Shown: piece after piece, positions 47,849-56,016 of the stretch
Layout: each line of letters begins with the position of its first letter
How positions within the stretch are numbered: position 1 is the first letter of the stretch
Source: Nostoc sp. ATCC 53789
GTDB lineage: Bacteria; Cyanobacteriota; Cyanobacteriia; Cyanobacteriales; Nostocaceae
Length of the DNA: 64,000 bases
Assembly (NCBI RefSeq): GCF_009873495.1
Contig: NZ_CP046703.1
Span: 2,728,001 to 2,792,000 of the forward strand
Direction of reading: 5' to 3'
The notes under the pieces: model-generated
Seen by the model: the letters and a program-made list of their open reading frames with translations, nothing else
Told to the model about the DNA's origin: nothing
The model's database searches: none
Program-made: the position numbers and the translations under genes

Positions 47849-49420
47849 ATGAAATTGATTTCCGATCCACCGATTCCTGTAAAAATTCAGAGAATGAAGG
47901 AACGGGTGCGGTGGATGCATCCAAGTTTTGTGCAACGGGGAATTGACCAAACCAGCATGGTTATTGATGATCGCAGGGAAGATAGTCCAGAATTTTCCTT
48001 TATGGTTATTGGTGATTCCGGCACCAAATCCCATTCTCGCCATCACCCCCAACGAAAAGTTGCCGAATTGATGCTTCCTCACCAGGATGATTGCAGTTTT
48101 GTGTTACACACAGGTGATGTAATCTATGTGGTTGGTTCCCAAGAATATTATTCAACAAACTTTATTGAGCCTTACCGAGAATTTATTGTAGGTGGCGACA
48201 ACCCGAAAAGCATTCCTTATGACCGCATGGTGTTTAATATGCCATTCTTGCCAGTGCCAGGTAATCATGATTACTACGATGTACCGTTGATGTACCGTTT
48301 AGTTACTGGCACAACATCTTCATTACGTCGCCTGTTCCGCTACAAAGATATCGAGATTGGCTGGCATGGATCGTATCAAGGGAATGCTTATGCACGGGCA
48401 TTTATGGACTATACCCAAGCGATCGCTTCCCCGCAAGAGTTAGAACGTCATTTAGATCGACATTATACTGCTAAGACCGATACCGGGCGGTGTTTGCGTT
48501 ACGAACCCGGACAGTTTACCCGCTTACCCAATCGTTATTACACCTTTCGTTACGGCGGGATTGACTTTTTCGCGCTGGATTCTAATACCTTTAATACACC
48601 ATCACCTTTACCTGCAACTGAAGAGGGGGAAATTTACCGCCGGGAATTGCAAAAGCGTCGCCAGGAAATAGATCGAGAAGAATTGCAGATTTTGGGAATA
48701 TGCGATGGCCTCAACCCAGATAAACCCGCCGAAGCTGAACAACTCGATGAACTTAGCGCCAAATTAGACCAAATAAACGAGATCAAAATCGATATTGAAA
48801 AACAATTGGCATCTCATAAAATGCCTGCGATTGACTTTGAACAACTTGAATGGTTACGAAGCAGACTAATCGAATCTTGGAACAACTCCGAAGTGCGCGG
48901 ACGTGTAATCTTTTTCCACCATCCGCCATTCGTCACAGAAGCTACTAAGTGGAATCAGGCACAAACCTTGGCGGTTCGTCACCGCTTGCGCTGGGTGTTT
49001 GAACAAGTGGCAGAAAATCTTGGTTCTCTAATTAAAGAACGTCCCATAGTCGATTTAATTTTAAATGGTCACGCTCACTGTTTGGAACATCTTCGCACAA
49101 CTGATACCGGATTTGCTGACTCTCACATTAACTGCATTATCTCTGGTGGTAGTGGTCATCGTCCCCGCTATCAAAGACGAAAGGGGACTGAATTGATGGA
49201 GACTTTTACGGAAATTGCAGGTAAACCCACTCGGAAAGTTGCCGATTCAACGCTTTTTGTGGGTCGTCATGATGACAATTTCCAGAACCGCCTACCTTAC
49301 TCATGTGTGCGGATTGATGTTTTGGATGGTAGCCCACCCAAGTTTATCATCAGACCGTTGGTTACTGAACGGATTGAAGATGAGTGGTACAACCGCGAAC
49401 TTGAACCATTTGTAATTTAA
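47849..49420 (+). CDS. Calcineurin-like metallophosphoesterase
   Basis: 523 residues with the dinuclear metal motifs in order: GDSG near 53, HTGDVIY near 90, PGNHDYYD near 135-142, FFHHPPF near 352 and NGHAHCLEH near 408. This identifies a calcineurin-like phosphoesterase. A Glu-rich helical insert (about 265-330) separates the two halves. There is no signal peptide, so it is probably cytoplasmic. The substrate cannot be inferred. Single-gene unit; the upstream sequence contains the 133-bp repeat. Confidence 0.9.
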   Translation: MKLISDPPIPVKIQRMKERVRWMHPSFVQRGIDQTSMVIDDRREDSPEFSFMVIGDSGTKSHSRHHPQRKVAELMLPHQDDCSFVLHTGDVIYVVGSQEYYSTNFIEPYREFIVGGDNPKSIPYDRMVFNMPFLPVPGNHDYYDVPLMYRLVTGTTSSLRRLFRYKDIEIGWHGSYQGNAYARAFMDYTQAIASPQELERHLDRHYTAKTDTGRCLRYEPGQFTRLPNRYYTFRYGGIDFFALDSNTFNTPSPLPATEEGEIYRRELQKRRQEIDREELQILGICDGLNPDKPAEAEQLDELSAKLDQINEIKIDIEKQLASHKMPAIDFEQLEWLRSRLIESWNNSEVRGRVIFFHHPPFVTEATKWNQAQTLAVRHRLRWVFEQVAENLGSLIKERPIVDLILNGHAHCLEHLRTTDTGFADSHINCIISGGSGHRPRYQRRKGTELMETFTEIAGKPTRKVADSTLFVGRHDDNFQNRLPYSCVRIDVLDGSPPKFIIRPLVTERIEDEWYNRELEPFVI

Positions 49421-49439
49421 ACAGCAATACAGTTCAGTT

Positions 49440-49640
49440 AAGCATTTCTTCCTTCTCTTCCTTCTCTTCCTTTGCGTTCTTTGCGTCCTTTGCGGTTCGT
49501 TAAAAAAATTGACTTTGACAAAGAGTTAATACCAATTCTGTATGAATATATGAGGAACGAACCGCAAAGGGCGCATTCGCGCAGCGTCTCGTCAGAGAAG
49601 GACACAAAGAAAGAAAATTTGGCGCAGCCTCACAAAGCAA
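49440..49640. repeat. Dispersed TTTGCGTTCTTTGCGTCC / GGTTCGTT repeat region
   Basis: Polypyrimidine TTCCTTCTCTTCC units lead into CTTTGCGGTTCGTTAAAAAA. An inverted counterpart (GAACCGCAAAGGGCGC ... GGACACAAAGAAAG) follows at 49557-49612. The same motif appears near 16850-16885 and 18185-18230. No gene is supported between 49421 and 49708. Confidence 0.7.
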
Positions 49641-49708
49641 TTATATTAACCCAAGCGTATTTATTTAAACGGGATGCGATGCCTATGGCGGTAAACTACG
49701 CGCCTTAA

Positions 49709-51055
49709 TCACTTGAAAATCAAATCTAGGCGTTGCTGTGTTGCTTTGAGTGAGTCTGCTGGCGAACTTTTACCTAACAATACAGATTCAATCGCCCGAC
49801 CTACACTGTCAGAAATCCGATTGTAACCAGGAAATATCGGACGCGAACGCCCGTATTTAGCTTGATCTAAAAATACCTTCACCTGTGGTATTTTTTTGAT
49901 AAAATCTTGATATTTTGGACTTTCACGAGACTTCAAATTCACTGGTAAATAACCAGTTCCCAATGCTAATTCTGTCTGAAATTCTTCACTCAAAGCATAT
50001 TCGACAAACTTAAAAGCTGCTCTTTCACGTTTCGGTGTAGTTTTGAAAAAGAAGAGATTCTCACCACCAATAACAGTAGCAGGTTTTTGTCCAACAGGAA
50101 TTGGAAAAACATCAAAATCGACACCAGTCTCTTGAAATTGTCCCAGAGTCCAAGGGCCATTTAATTGCATTGCAACTTTACCACTGAGCAAGTCATCTGT
50201 CTCATAACCCCGTTCTGGGCCAGATAAAATGGCGGAACCATCCGTAATTAAATCACGCCAGAATTGCAAAGCTGCGATCGCGCCTTGATTATTTTGCAAA
50301 TTTACTGCTGCTGCATTCTGTGAATCACCACTCACCAACTCACCACCACCACTCCACATAAACGGCAACCAGGTGAACACTGTAAATTCTCCCTTTCCCA
50401 AAGGTAGAAACATCCCATATTGATCGGTTCGTCCATCACCATTGGTATCACGAGTTAATTTCTTGGCAACTTGTGCAAACTCCTGCCAAGTCCGGGGTAA
50501 TTCAGTAATTCCTGCCGCCTTAAACAAACTTGGACGGTAAAAAATACCAACATTATTTGTAGCAAAGGGCACAGACCAAATTTTACCGTTGTATTTCATC
50601 GATCCATACAAAGCGGGGTCAATTTCGGCTTTGATTGGAGATTTTGCGAGGAGTTCATCCAAAGGTAAAAGCGCATTGAGTTCTACCAATTGACCTGCGA
50701 TCGTCGGATTGTACCACAATAAATCTGGGGGTGCATTTCCTACTACTGCTGCTAAAATCTTGGGCGTTTGCTGATCCTGTTGCCCAACATAAAGCGACTC
50801 TACCTGAATATCTGGGTGGGATTGATTGAATTTGTCTACCAGCTTTTGCAGTACATCCCGATTTGGCGGCGGATTTACACCTTGCCACAGGGTTAAATGA
50901 ATTACTTTATCTTCCTTAATAACAGGTAGAATACTTTGACATCCAACTAAAGCTATTATGCCTACGAATAATACAAGCAGTAATCTCCTAAGATAATTTG
51001 ACACTTTCTTTCTTTTTCGCTTGGCATAGCGAGGAGGCGAAAAAAAATTGTGCAT
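49709..51055 (-). CDS. ABC transporter sugar-binding lipoprotein (family 1)
   Basis: 448 residues. The lysine/arginine-rich N-terminus and hydrophobic segment end in IALVGC, a lipobox with Cys39 as the lipidation site. The mature part follows the family 1 extracellular solute-binding pattern: a TLWQGV strand near residue 55, PPDLLWYNPT, WSVPFATNNVGIFYRPSLF, an EF-hand-like calcium loop DTNGDGRTDQYG, and LSGKVAMQLNGPWTLGQF. It should bind a sugar or oligosaccharide and deliver it to a MalFGK-type ABC importer, which is not encoded nearby. Confidence 0.92.
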   Translation of the reverse strand: MHNFFSPPRYAKRKRKKVSNYLRRLLLVLFVGIIALVGCQSILPVIKEDKVIHLTLWQGVNPPPNRDVLQKLVDKFNQSHPDIQVESLYVGQQDQQTPKILAAVVGNAPPDLLWYNPTIAGQLVELNALLPLDELLAKSPIKAEIDPALYGSMKYNGKIWSVPFATNNVGIFYRPSLFKAAGITELPRTWQEFAQVAKKLTRDTNGDGRTDQYGMFLPLGKGEFTVFTWLPFMWSGGGELVSGDSQNAAAVNLQNNQGAIAALQFWRDLITDGSAILSGPERGYETDDLLSGKVAMQLNGPWTLGQFQETGVDFDVFPIPVGQKPATVIGGENLFFFKTTPKRERAAFKFVEYALSEEFQTELALGTGYLPVNLKSRESPKYQDFIKKIPQVKVFLDQAKYGRSRPIFPGYNRISDSVGRAIESVLLGKSSPADSLKATQQRLDLIFK

Positions 51056-51201
51056 AATGTTGATTAAAATGATTGATCGATTCTCGTAGCTGCTTCAACA
51101 TAACTTTGCCACTTTGATTAGAGTTGCACAATTATCTTAAGTCATGGTTTTTGCAAGCGTTTATATCCTAATCTTGAATAGAGTTTTGATAATTTCAGAT
51201 T

Positions 51202-51960
51202 ATGGCAGGACACAGTAAATGGGCAAATATTAAGCGCCAAAAAGCCGTAGTAGATGCAAAAAAGGGGAAAACCTTTACTCAGTTATCGCGGGCGATTATT
51301 GTGGCGGCTAGAAGCGGCGTACCAGATCCGGCGCTGAATTTTCAACTTCGCACGGCAATTGACAAGGCAAAAGCAGCGAGTATCCCCAATGATAATATTG
51401 AACGAGCGATCGCTAAAGGGGCAGGCACTTTTGGCGGTGATAACGCTATCTTTGAGGCGATTCGCTACGAAGGCTATGGCCCTGGTGGTGTAGCGATTTT
51501 AATCGAAGCCTTCACAGATAATCGCAATCGCACTGCTGCTGACTTACGTGTAGCTTTTAGTAAAAATGGTGGCAATCTTGGTGAAACAGGTTGCGTTAGC
51601 TGGATGTTCGATCAAAAAGGCGTTTGTGTAGTACAGGGTGCGATTGACGAAGAACAGCTTTTAGAAGCATCCCTTGAAGGCGGTGCTGAATCTTATGAGA
51701 TGACTGAAGATGAGATGGCTGAAGTTTTTACTGATATTGGCAATTTAGAAACCCTTAGTCAGACGCTCAAAAATCAAGGCTTTAAGGTAACTGATGCCGA
51801 ATTTCGCTGGATTCCTAGTAATAGTGTAGAAGTTACCGATCCAGATCAGGCGCGATCGCTTTTCAAGTTAATTGATACTCTAGAAGGCTTGGATGACGTG
51901 CAAAATGTCACAGCTAACTTCGACATAACAGAAGAATTGATGACTCTCAGCATTTCGTAA
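51202..51960 (+). CDS. yebC: YebC/PmpR family protein
   Basis: 252 residues opening with the family hallmark [15 protein letters not shown] and keeping [22 protein letters not shown] and [14 protein letters not shown]. Length matches the family. YebC-like proteins act as transcriptional regulators, and recent work links them to ribosome stalling at proline-rich stretches. It is divergent from the lipoprotein gene, with 146 bp between the starts that must hold both promoters. Confidence 0.97.
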   Translation: MAGHSKWANIKRQKAVVDAKKGKTFTQLSRAIIVAARSGVPDPALNFQLRTAIDKAKAASIPNDNIERAIAKGAGTFGGDNAIFEAIRYEGYGPGGVAILIEAFTDNRNRTAADLRVAFSKNGGNLGETGCVSWMFDQKGVCVVQGAIDEEQLLEASLEGGAESYEMTEDEMAEVFTDIGNLETLSQTLKNQGFKVTDAEFRWIPSNSVEVTDPDQARSLFKLIDTLEGLDDVQNVTANFDITEELMTLSIS

Positions 51961-52162
51961 TCAAAATTTGCACAGAGCAAAATGTTACATCTAACTTGGA
52001 AATACCAGCAACTCTGATTAGCCAAGTATTCTCTATAATTCCGATATTTTTCCGATATTTTACGGTTGTAAAAATAGACATGAAAGATTCATATCAATTA
52101 CAAACTCATGACATATACCTATTGGATAGTTAGATTGTTGATTAGTTGATGAGGAATTTCAA

Positions 52163-52354
52163 GTGAATAAGTTCGCTAAAGCTTTACTTTTGGCTGTGAT
52201 TTTTGCTGCGCCTGTAACCGCTTTTGCATCTCAAGCTCAAGCTGAATCTATCCACCATGTTGCTACTACAAAATCTAGTAAAATTAAACACGTGAAACAC
52301 CACAAACATCACAAACATCATGCTAAAAATATAGCTCCTAAAACTCATAAATAG
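52163..52354 (+). CDS. Small His/Lys-rich secreted protein
   Basis: 63 residues from a GTG start with GAGGAA well placed upstream. A signal peptide (LLLAVIFAAPVTAFASQAQA) is followed by a short mature chain rich in His and Lys (KHVKHHKHHKHHAK). This composition suggests metal or polyanion binding in the periplasm, which is inference. A strong terminator follows, supporting a real, separately expressed gene. No family recognised. Confidence 0.75.
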   Translation: MNKFAKALLLAVIFAAPVTAFASQAQAESIHHVATTKSSKIKHVKHHKHHKHHAKNIAPKTHK

Positions 52355-52436
52355 TTACTATTATGTGCAGCAGTTTCTAGTAACTCTGTAATAAAGTTTA
52401 GTATTGGTTTCTCTGAAAAAATAACTGCATTATTTA

Positions 52437-52472
52437 ACCCCGTTGAAATCCCTACCAATCAACGGGTTTTTT
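52437..52472 (+). terminator. Rho-independent terminator
   Basis: Stem CCCGTTGA / TCAACGGG (52439-52446 with 52459-52466) followed directly by TTTTTT. It terminates the small secreted-protein gene. Confidence 0.85.
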
Positions 52473-52541
52473 CATTAACTTGCTCAAGGAGGCGCGATCG
52501 CGTCAAAATAAGAGTAAAAGACGCTGTAACCTAACTTAACA

Positions 52542-53801
52542 ATGGCCATAACGCAGCTTGAGCAACCTCTCTCCCCTCAACCAACACCGCCAGACTTGCG
52601 GGGATATGAATATGATTTGGTAATTGTCGGCGGTGGGATTATTGGGTTAACTCTAGCCTCTGCTTTAAAAGATTCTGGCTTGAGTATCTTGCTGATTGAG
52701 GCGAAAGTCGCATCAGCGGCCGTAGCTAAGGGACAAGCTTATGCAGTTCATCAGCTTTCAGCGCTAATTTACCAAGGAATTGGAGTTTGGGACAAAATAT
52801 TGCCTCAAATTGCCAAATATTGCCGAGTTCGTCTTTCTGATGCCGATTATCCCAATGTGGTGGAATTTACCACCGATGATATACATACAGCAGAGTTGGG
52901 TTATGTGGCAGAACACCAAGCGCTGTTGCAGCCTTTGCAGGAGTTTGTCCAAGATTGTGCAAATGTGACATATCTGTGTCCGGCTGAAGTGGTAAATACT
53001 AATTACCAGCAAGATATAGTAGCGATAGATATTAAAATTGCCGATCAGTTATACTCAGTTCGCAGCAAATTACTGATAGCAGCAGATGGGGCGCGATCGC
53101 CAATTCGTCAAGCTGCTGGTATCAAAACCTCCGGCTGGAAATATTGGCAGTCTTGTATCGTGGCATTTGTCAAACCAGAAAAGCCGCACAATAACACCGC
53201 TTACGAAAGATTTTGGTCTAGCGGGCCCTTTGCGATTTTACCTTTACCGGGGAACCGTTGCCGCATTGTGTGGACAGCCCCTCACGAAGAAGCAAAAGCT
53301 TTGTGTGCCTTAGATGATGAGCAATTTTTAGCAGAACTCACCCGTCGCTATGGCGATCAGATGGGGAAATTGGAATTACTAGGCGATCGCTTTGTATTCC
53401 AAGTACAACTCATGCAAAGCGATCGCTATGTTCTCCCCCGACTGGCATTAATTGGTGATGCGGCGCACAATTGCCATCCTGTGGGTGGACAAGGTTTAAA
53501 TCTGGGAATTCGGGATGCAGCAGCTTTGGCACAAGTAATCCAAGCAGCGCACCAAGCGGGTAAAGATATTGGCGACATTCAAATTCTGAAAGGTTATGAA
53601 CGCTGGCGTAAGTTGGAAAACCTGACTATTTTAGGTTTCACCGATTTGTTAGATCGGATGTTTTCTAATAACTTCTTACCTATAGTGGTGGTTCGTCGCT
53701 TGGGTTTATGGTTTTTGCAGCGAGTTCCTGTATTAAAGGTGTTTATGCTGAAATTGATGATTGGCTTGAAAGGACGGACTCCAGAATTGGCAAAACGATA
53801 A
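52542..53801 (+). CDS. UbiH/Coq6-type FAD-dependent monooxygenase
   Basis: 419 residues. An N-terminal Rossmann motif VIVGGGIIGLTLA (about 28-40) binds FAD. The mid-domain DGARS and the C-terminal LIGDAAHNCHPVGGQGLNLG (near 305-324) are the second and third FAD motifs of the UbiH/Coq6 family. Family members hydroxylate quinone-ring precursors; cyanobacterial homologues are annotated in quinone metabolism, but the exact substrate is not known from sequence. It is preceded by a terminator and HIP1 sites and probably has its own promoter. Confidence 0.9.
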   Translation: MAITQLEQPLSPQPTPPDLRGYEYDLVIVGGGIIGLTLASALKDSGLSILLIEAKVASAAVAKGQAYAVHQLSALIYQGIGVWDKILPQIAKYCRVRLSDADYPNVVEFTTDDIHTAELGYVAEHQALLQPLQEFVQDCANVTYLCPAEVVNTNYQQDIVAIDIKIADQLYSVRSKLLIAADGARSPIRQAAGIKTSGWKYWQSCIVAFVKPEKPHNNTAYERFWSSGPFAILPLPGNRCRIVWTAPHEEAKALCALDDEQFLAELTRRYGDQMGKLELLGDRFVFQVQLMQSDRYVLPRLALIGDAAHNCHPVGGQGLNLGIRDAAALAQVIQAAHQAGKDIGDIQILKGYERWRKLENLTILGFTDLLDRMFSNNFLPIVVVRRLGLWFLQRVPVLKVFMLKLMIGLKGRTPELAKR

Positions 53802-53804
53802 ACG

Positions 53805-54425
53805 CTAGATTACAGCAGCTTGAAAAATCTGGTTTGGGGTGAGATTCAATTCGGGAAAGGTTTGGGAGATAATGCGATCGCTTTCTCGAAATTTACTTAT
53901 CTGATATTCTCCGTCAACCAAGTTACAAACGGAGATTGTCGGCTGTTTAGGATTGCCGATAAAATTGCGTCCACCCAAAGCAGCATAATCGACAATCCAG
54001 TATTCTGGGATACCCATCTCTTCATAATCAGCATATTTTAAGTAGTAATCGTCCCGCCAGTTGGTTGATACAACCTCAATTGCCAAAGGGATTGATGCAC
54101 CCAAACTCAGGGTAGATTGTTTTTTCCACAATGGTTCATTTTCCAGATTTGCACGATTTAGCACCAAGACATCTGGAAAATAACCAGAATCTTTTTCAGG
54201 AGGTCTAACTATAACTTGGTTAGGGATACCGTAGGGCAATCCTAGACGTTTGATTTCAACAGGAATTTCGACACCTAGAAAGCTTTTAACTTCCTCATGT
54301 TCCCCTACTGGTTGTGCCATCTCAACAATTTGTCCTTTATGTAGTTCGTAGCGGACTCGTCGATTTTCAGGTAGCCAATCGACAAATTCCTCGAAGGTTA
54401 CTAACTTAGGTATGGCTTGAGTCAT
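53805..54425 (-). CDS. Uma2 (DUF820) family putative endonuclease
   Basis: 206 residues. The N-terminus (ITFEEFVDWLPENRRVRYELHKGQIVEM-like layout), YFPDVLVLNR near 110, LAIEVVSTNW near 131 and YADYEEMGIPEYWIVD are the PD-(D/E)xK-fold signature of Uma2 proteins, which are very numerous in cyanobacteria. The function is unproven; some are thought to be linked to mobile elements. It is convergent with the monooxygenase, whose stop is only 3 bp away. Confidence 0.9.
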   Translation of the reverse strand: MTQAIPKLVTFEEFVDWLPENRRVRYELHKGQIVEMAQPVGEHEEVKSFLGVEIPVEIKRLGLPYGIPNQVIVRPPEKDSGYFPDVLVLNRANLENEPLWKKQSTLSLGASIPLAIEVVSTNWRDDYYLKYADYEEMGIPEYWIVDYAALGGRNFIGNPKQPTISVCNLVDGEYQISKFRESDRIISQTFPELNLTPNQIFQAAVI

Positions 54426-54582
54426 AGATGATAGAGAATTACTGAATCATAGAAATATTATCTCTAATTGAGCGATCACATTGCTTGCAAATTAGCCTAA
54501 CCTTTTACAGTGCGATCGCTATAGCTGGAAATAAACGCTCACGAATTGGCTGCCAAAAGAATGGAGAAATTGCTATAGCAAG

Positions 54583-54625
54583 TTTTGGGTGATGCGTTAC
54601 GCTAGCGCTAACGCATCCTACAAGA
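54583..54625. repeat. REP-like palindrome, left copy
   Basis: GATGCGTTA (54591-54599) pairs with TAACGCATC (54609-54617) around CGCTAGCGC. The flanks TTTTGGGT and CTACAAGA are shared with the copy at 55766-55806. The two copies bracket the RAYT gene, as expected for REP sequences mobilised by that family. Confidence 0.8.
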
Positions 54626-54749
54626 TCGGGCGATCGCACTGATTGCTGAGAGGTGGTTTTAAAGAATTCTTAAGAAGGAACAAAGCGTCTAAAGATATCT
54701 ACAACAGTTGTATTGAGCCTAGTTCTGAAGTTATTATTACAAAATAATG

Positions 54750-55027
54750 GGGTGGCTAATAGTTAAGCCTTCCCGAAGCCTTGGGGGTACGGGTACTTCT
54801 AGAAGTACTTAAGGGCTGCTCAACAGTGCATGAATGGTCTCCGTTCTTTATGAATATTAGGGAGGGGCTTATGATTGCACCTGTTGTCTATACGACAGTC
54901 GGTTCATGCGGGGTAGCGGTGCTGCGGAGGTCTGGTGACTACCCAAATGTGCTGAGAGCAGTGTAAGTTTCGGAAAGAGTTCCTCACCAAGAGCAACGCT
55001 TAGGGGTTCGATTCCCCTACCCCGCAC
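54750..55027 (+). ncRNA. Structured RNA candidate, possibly HEARO/omegaRNA-like
   Basis: No believable coding frame, but dense pairing. Perfect hairpin GTACTTCTAGAAGTAC (54793-54808); stem CTGTTG/CGACAG (54881-54898); closing stem TGCGGGGTA/TACCCCGCA (54907-54915 with 55018-55026); TGGTGA/TCACCA inside it; and terminal hairpin AGGGG-TTCGATT-CCCCT. The segments CTCAACAGTGCATGAATGG and GGAGGGGCTTATGATTGCA remind me of HEARO RNAs, the omegaRNA relatives of IscB/IsrB systems that often stand alone in cyanobacteria. That family assignment is from memory and unverified. No IscB-like gene is adjacent. Boundaries are approximate. Confidence 0.5.
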
Positions 55028-55203
55028 TTTTGTTAACTACGCGGCATAACAACCACCTTGTAGCGGATGGTTGAAAATTACTTGTGCTGAGTGCGATCGC
55101 TTGCTCTTGTAGTAACGCATACCCTATGTAATCAACGTGCTGAATTAAAGATTATCAGCTGGATTTGGGCAAACTAATCAACAAATCCGAATGGCATCAT
55201 TCA

Positions 55204-55755
55204 ATGACCAACTACCGCAGAAGAAGGATTGAGGGCGGCACTTACTTCTTTACCCAGGTAACACATGAAAGACAACCGTGGCTTTGTACGGATATTGCTC
55301 GTCCTTTGCTGCGCTCGGCATTTCTCAAGGTTCGTGAAAAATATCCGTTTGCGATCGATGCCATTGTGTTGTTACCTGACCACATCCACTGCATCTGGAC
55401 TTTACCACCCAATGATAGTGATTATGCAACTCGTTGGCGATTGATTAAAAGCGATGTCACCAAGCAAGGAGCATCTGGCCTAAAGTTGGAGGCAAACCGG
55501 AGTGAGTCACGGCATAAACGCAGAGAAAGCAATCTTTGGCAGCGACGATTTTGGGAACATTGGATTCGAGATGATGCTGATTTTGCTCGGCATTGTGATT
55601 ATATCCATTACAATCCAGTAAAACATGGGTTGTGTCAGCGAGTAATGGATTGGAAGTTTTCAAGTTTTCACCGATATGTAACACAGGGTATTTATCCGGT
55701 TGATTGGGGAATGAAGGAGGAATTGATGCCCTTATTAGAGGTTTGGGATCGGTGA
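55204..55755 (+). CDS. REP-associated tyrosine transposase (RAYT)
   Basis: 183 residues from the ATG at 55204 (MTNYRRRRIEGGTYFF). The frame is open 13 codons further upstream, but the family N-terminus begins here. It belongs to the Y1/HUH transposase-like RAYT group: LPDHIHCIW carries the HxH metal ligands, and YIHYNPVKHGL carries the catalytic Tyr with the NPVKHG signature. Such enzymes recognise REP palindromes. Matching REP sequences lie about 580 bp upstream and just downstream, so enzyme plus flanking REPs form a likely functional unit. Confidence 0.93.
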   Translation: MTNYRRRRIEGGTYFFTQVTHERQPWLCTDIARPLLRSAFLKVREKYPFAIDAIVLLPDHIHCIWTLPPNDSDYATRWRLIKSDVTKQGASGLKLEANRSESRHKRRESNLWQRRFWEHWIRDDADFARHCDYIHYNPVKHGLCQRVMDWKFSSFHRYVTQGIYPVDWGMKEELMPLLEVWDR

Positions 55756-55765
55756 GTTCAAGGTT

Positions 55766-55806
55766 TTGGGTAATGCGTTACGCTGGCGCTAACGCATCCT
55801 ACAAGA
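55766..55806. repeat. REP-like palindrome, right copy
   Basis: AATGCGTTA and TAACGCATC surround CGCTGGCGC, with the same TTTTGGGT left flank and CTACAAGA right flank as the copy at 54583-54625. Starts about 10 bp after the RAYT stop. Confidence 0.8.
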
Positions 55807-56016
55807 GCAAGTGCGATCGCCCTGCTGAAAAATAATCCTAAAGATAGATGCAATATTACTTAATAAGCGATATCAACTCAGTACTACCAACCATAGGATT
55901 GAAAATTAGTATTTTTGTACATAAAATTAAAAATCTAAAATTAAAAATTTGGTAATACTGATGGTTAGGAGTGTTAAAGTTTCAGGAAATTCATCGGAAC
56001 TTTTCAGCGGGTATTC

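Noticed and set aside
49472-49708. 78-residue plus-strand gene after the phosphoesterase
   Set aside because: Composed of the dispersed TTTGCGG/GGTTCGTT repeat and its inverted copy.
54906-55028. tRNA gene ending TTCGATTCCCC...ACCCCGCA
   Set aside because: The T-arm and acceptor look-alikes pair, but the span is over 110 bases, no D-arm or anticodon arm fits, and no intron type matches; it is better explained as the closing part of a larger structured RNA.
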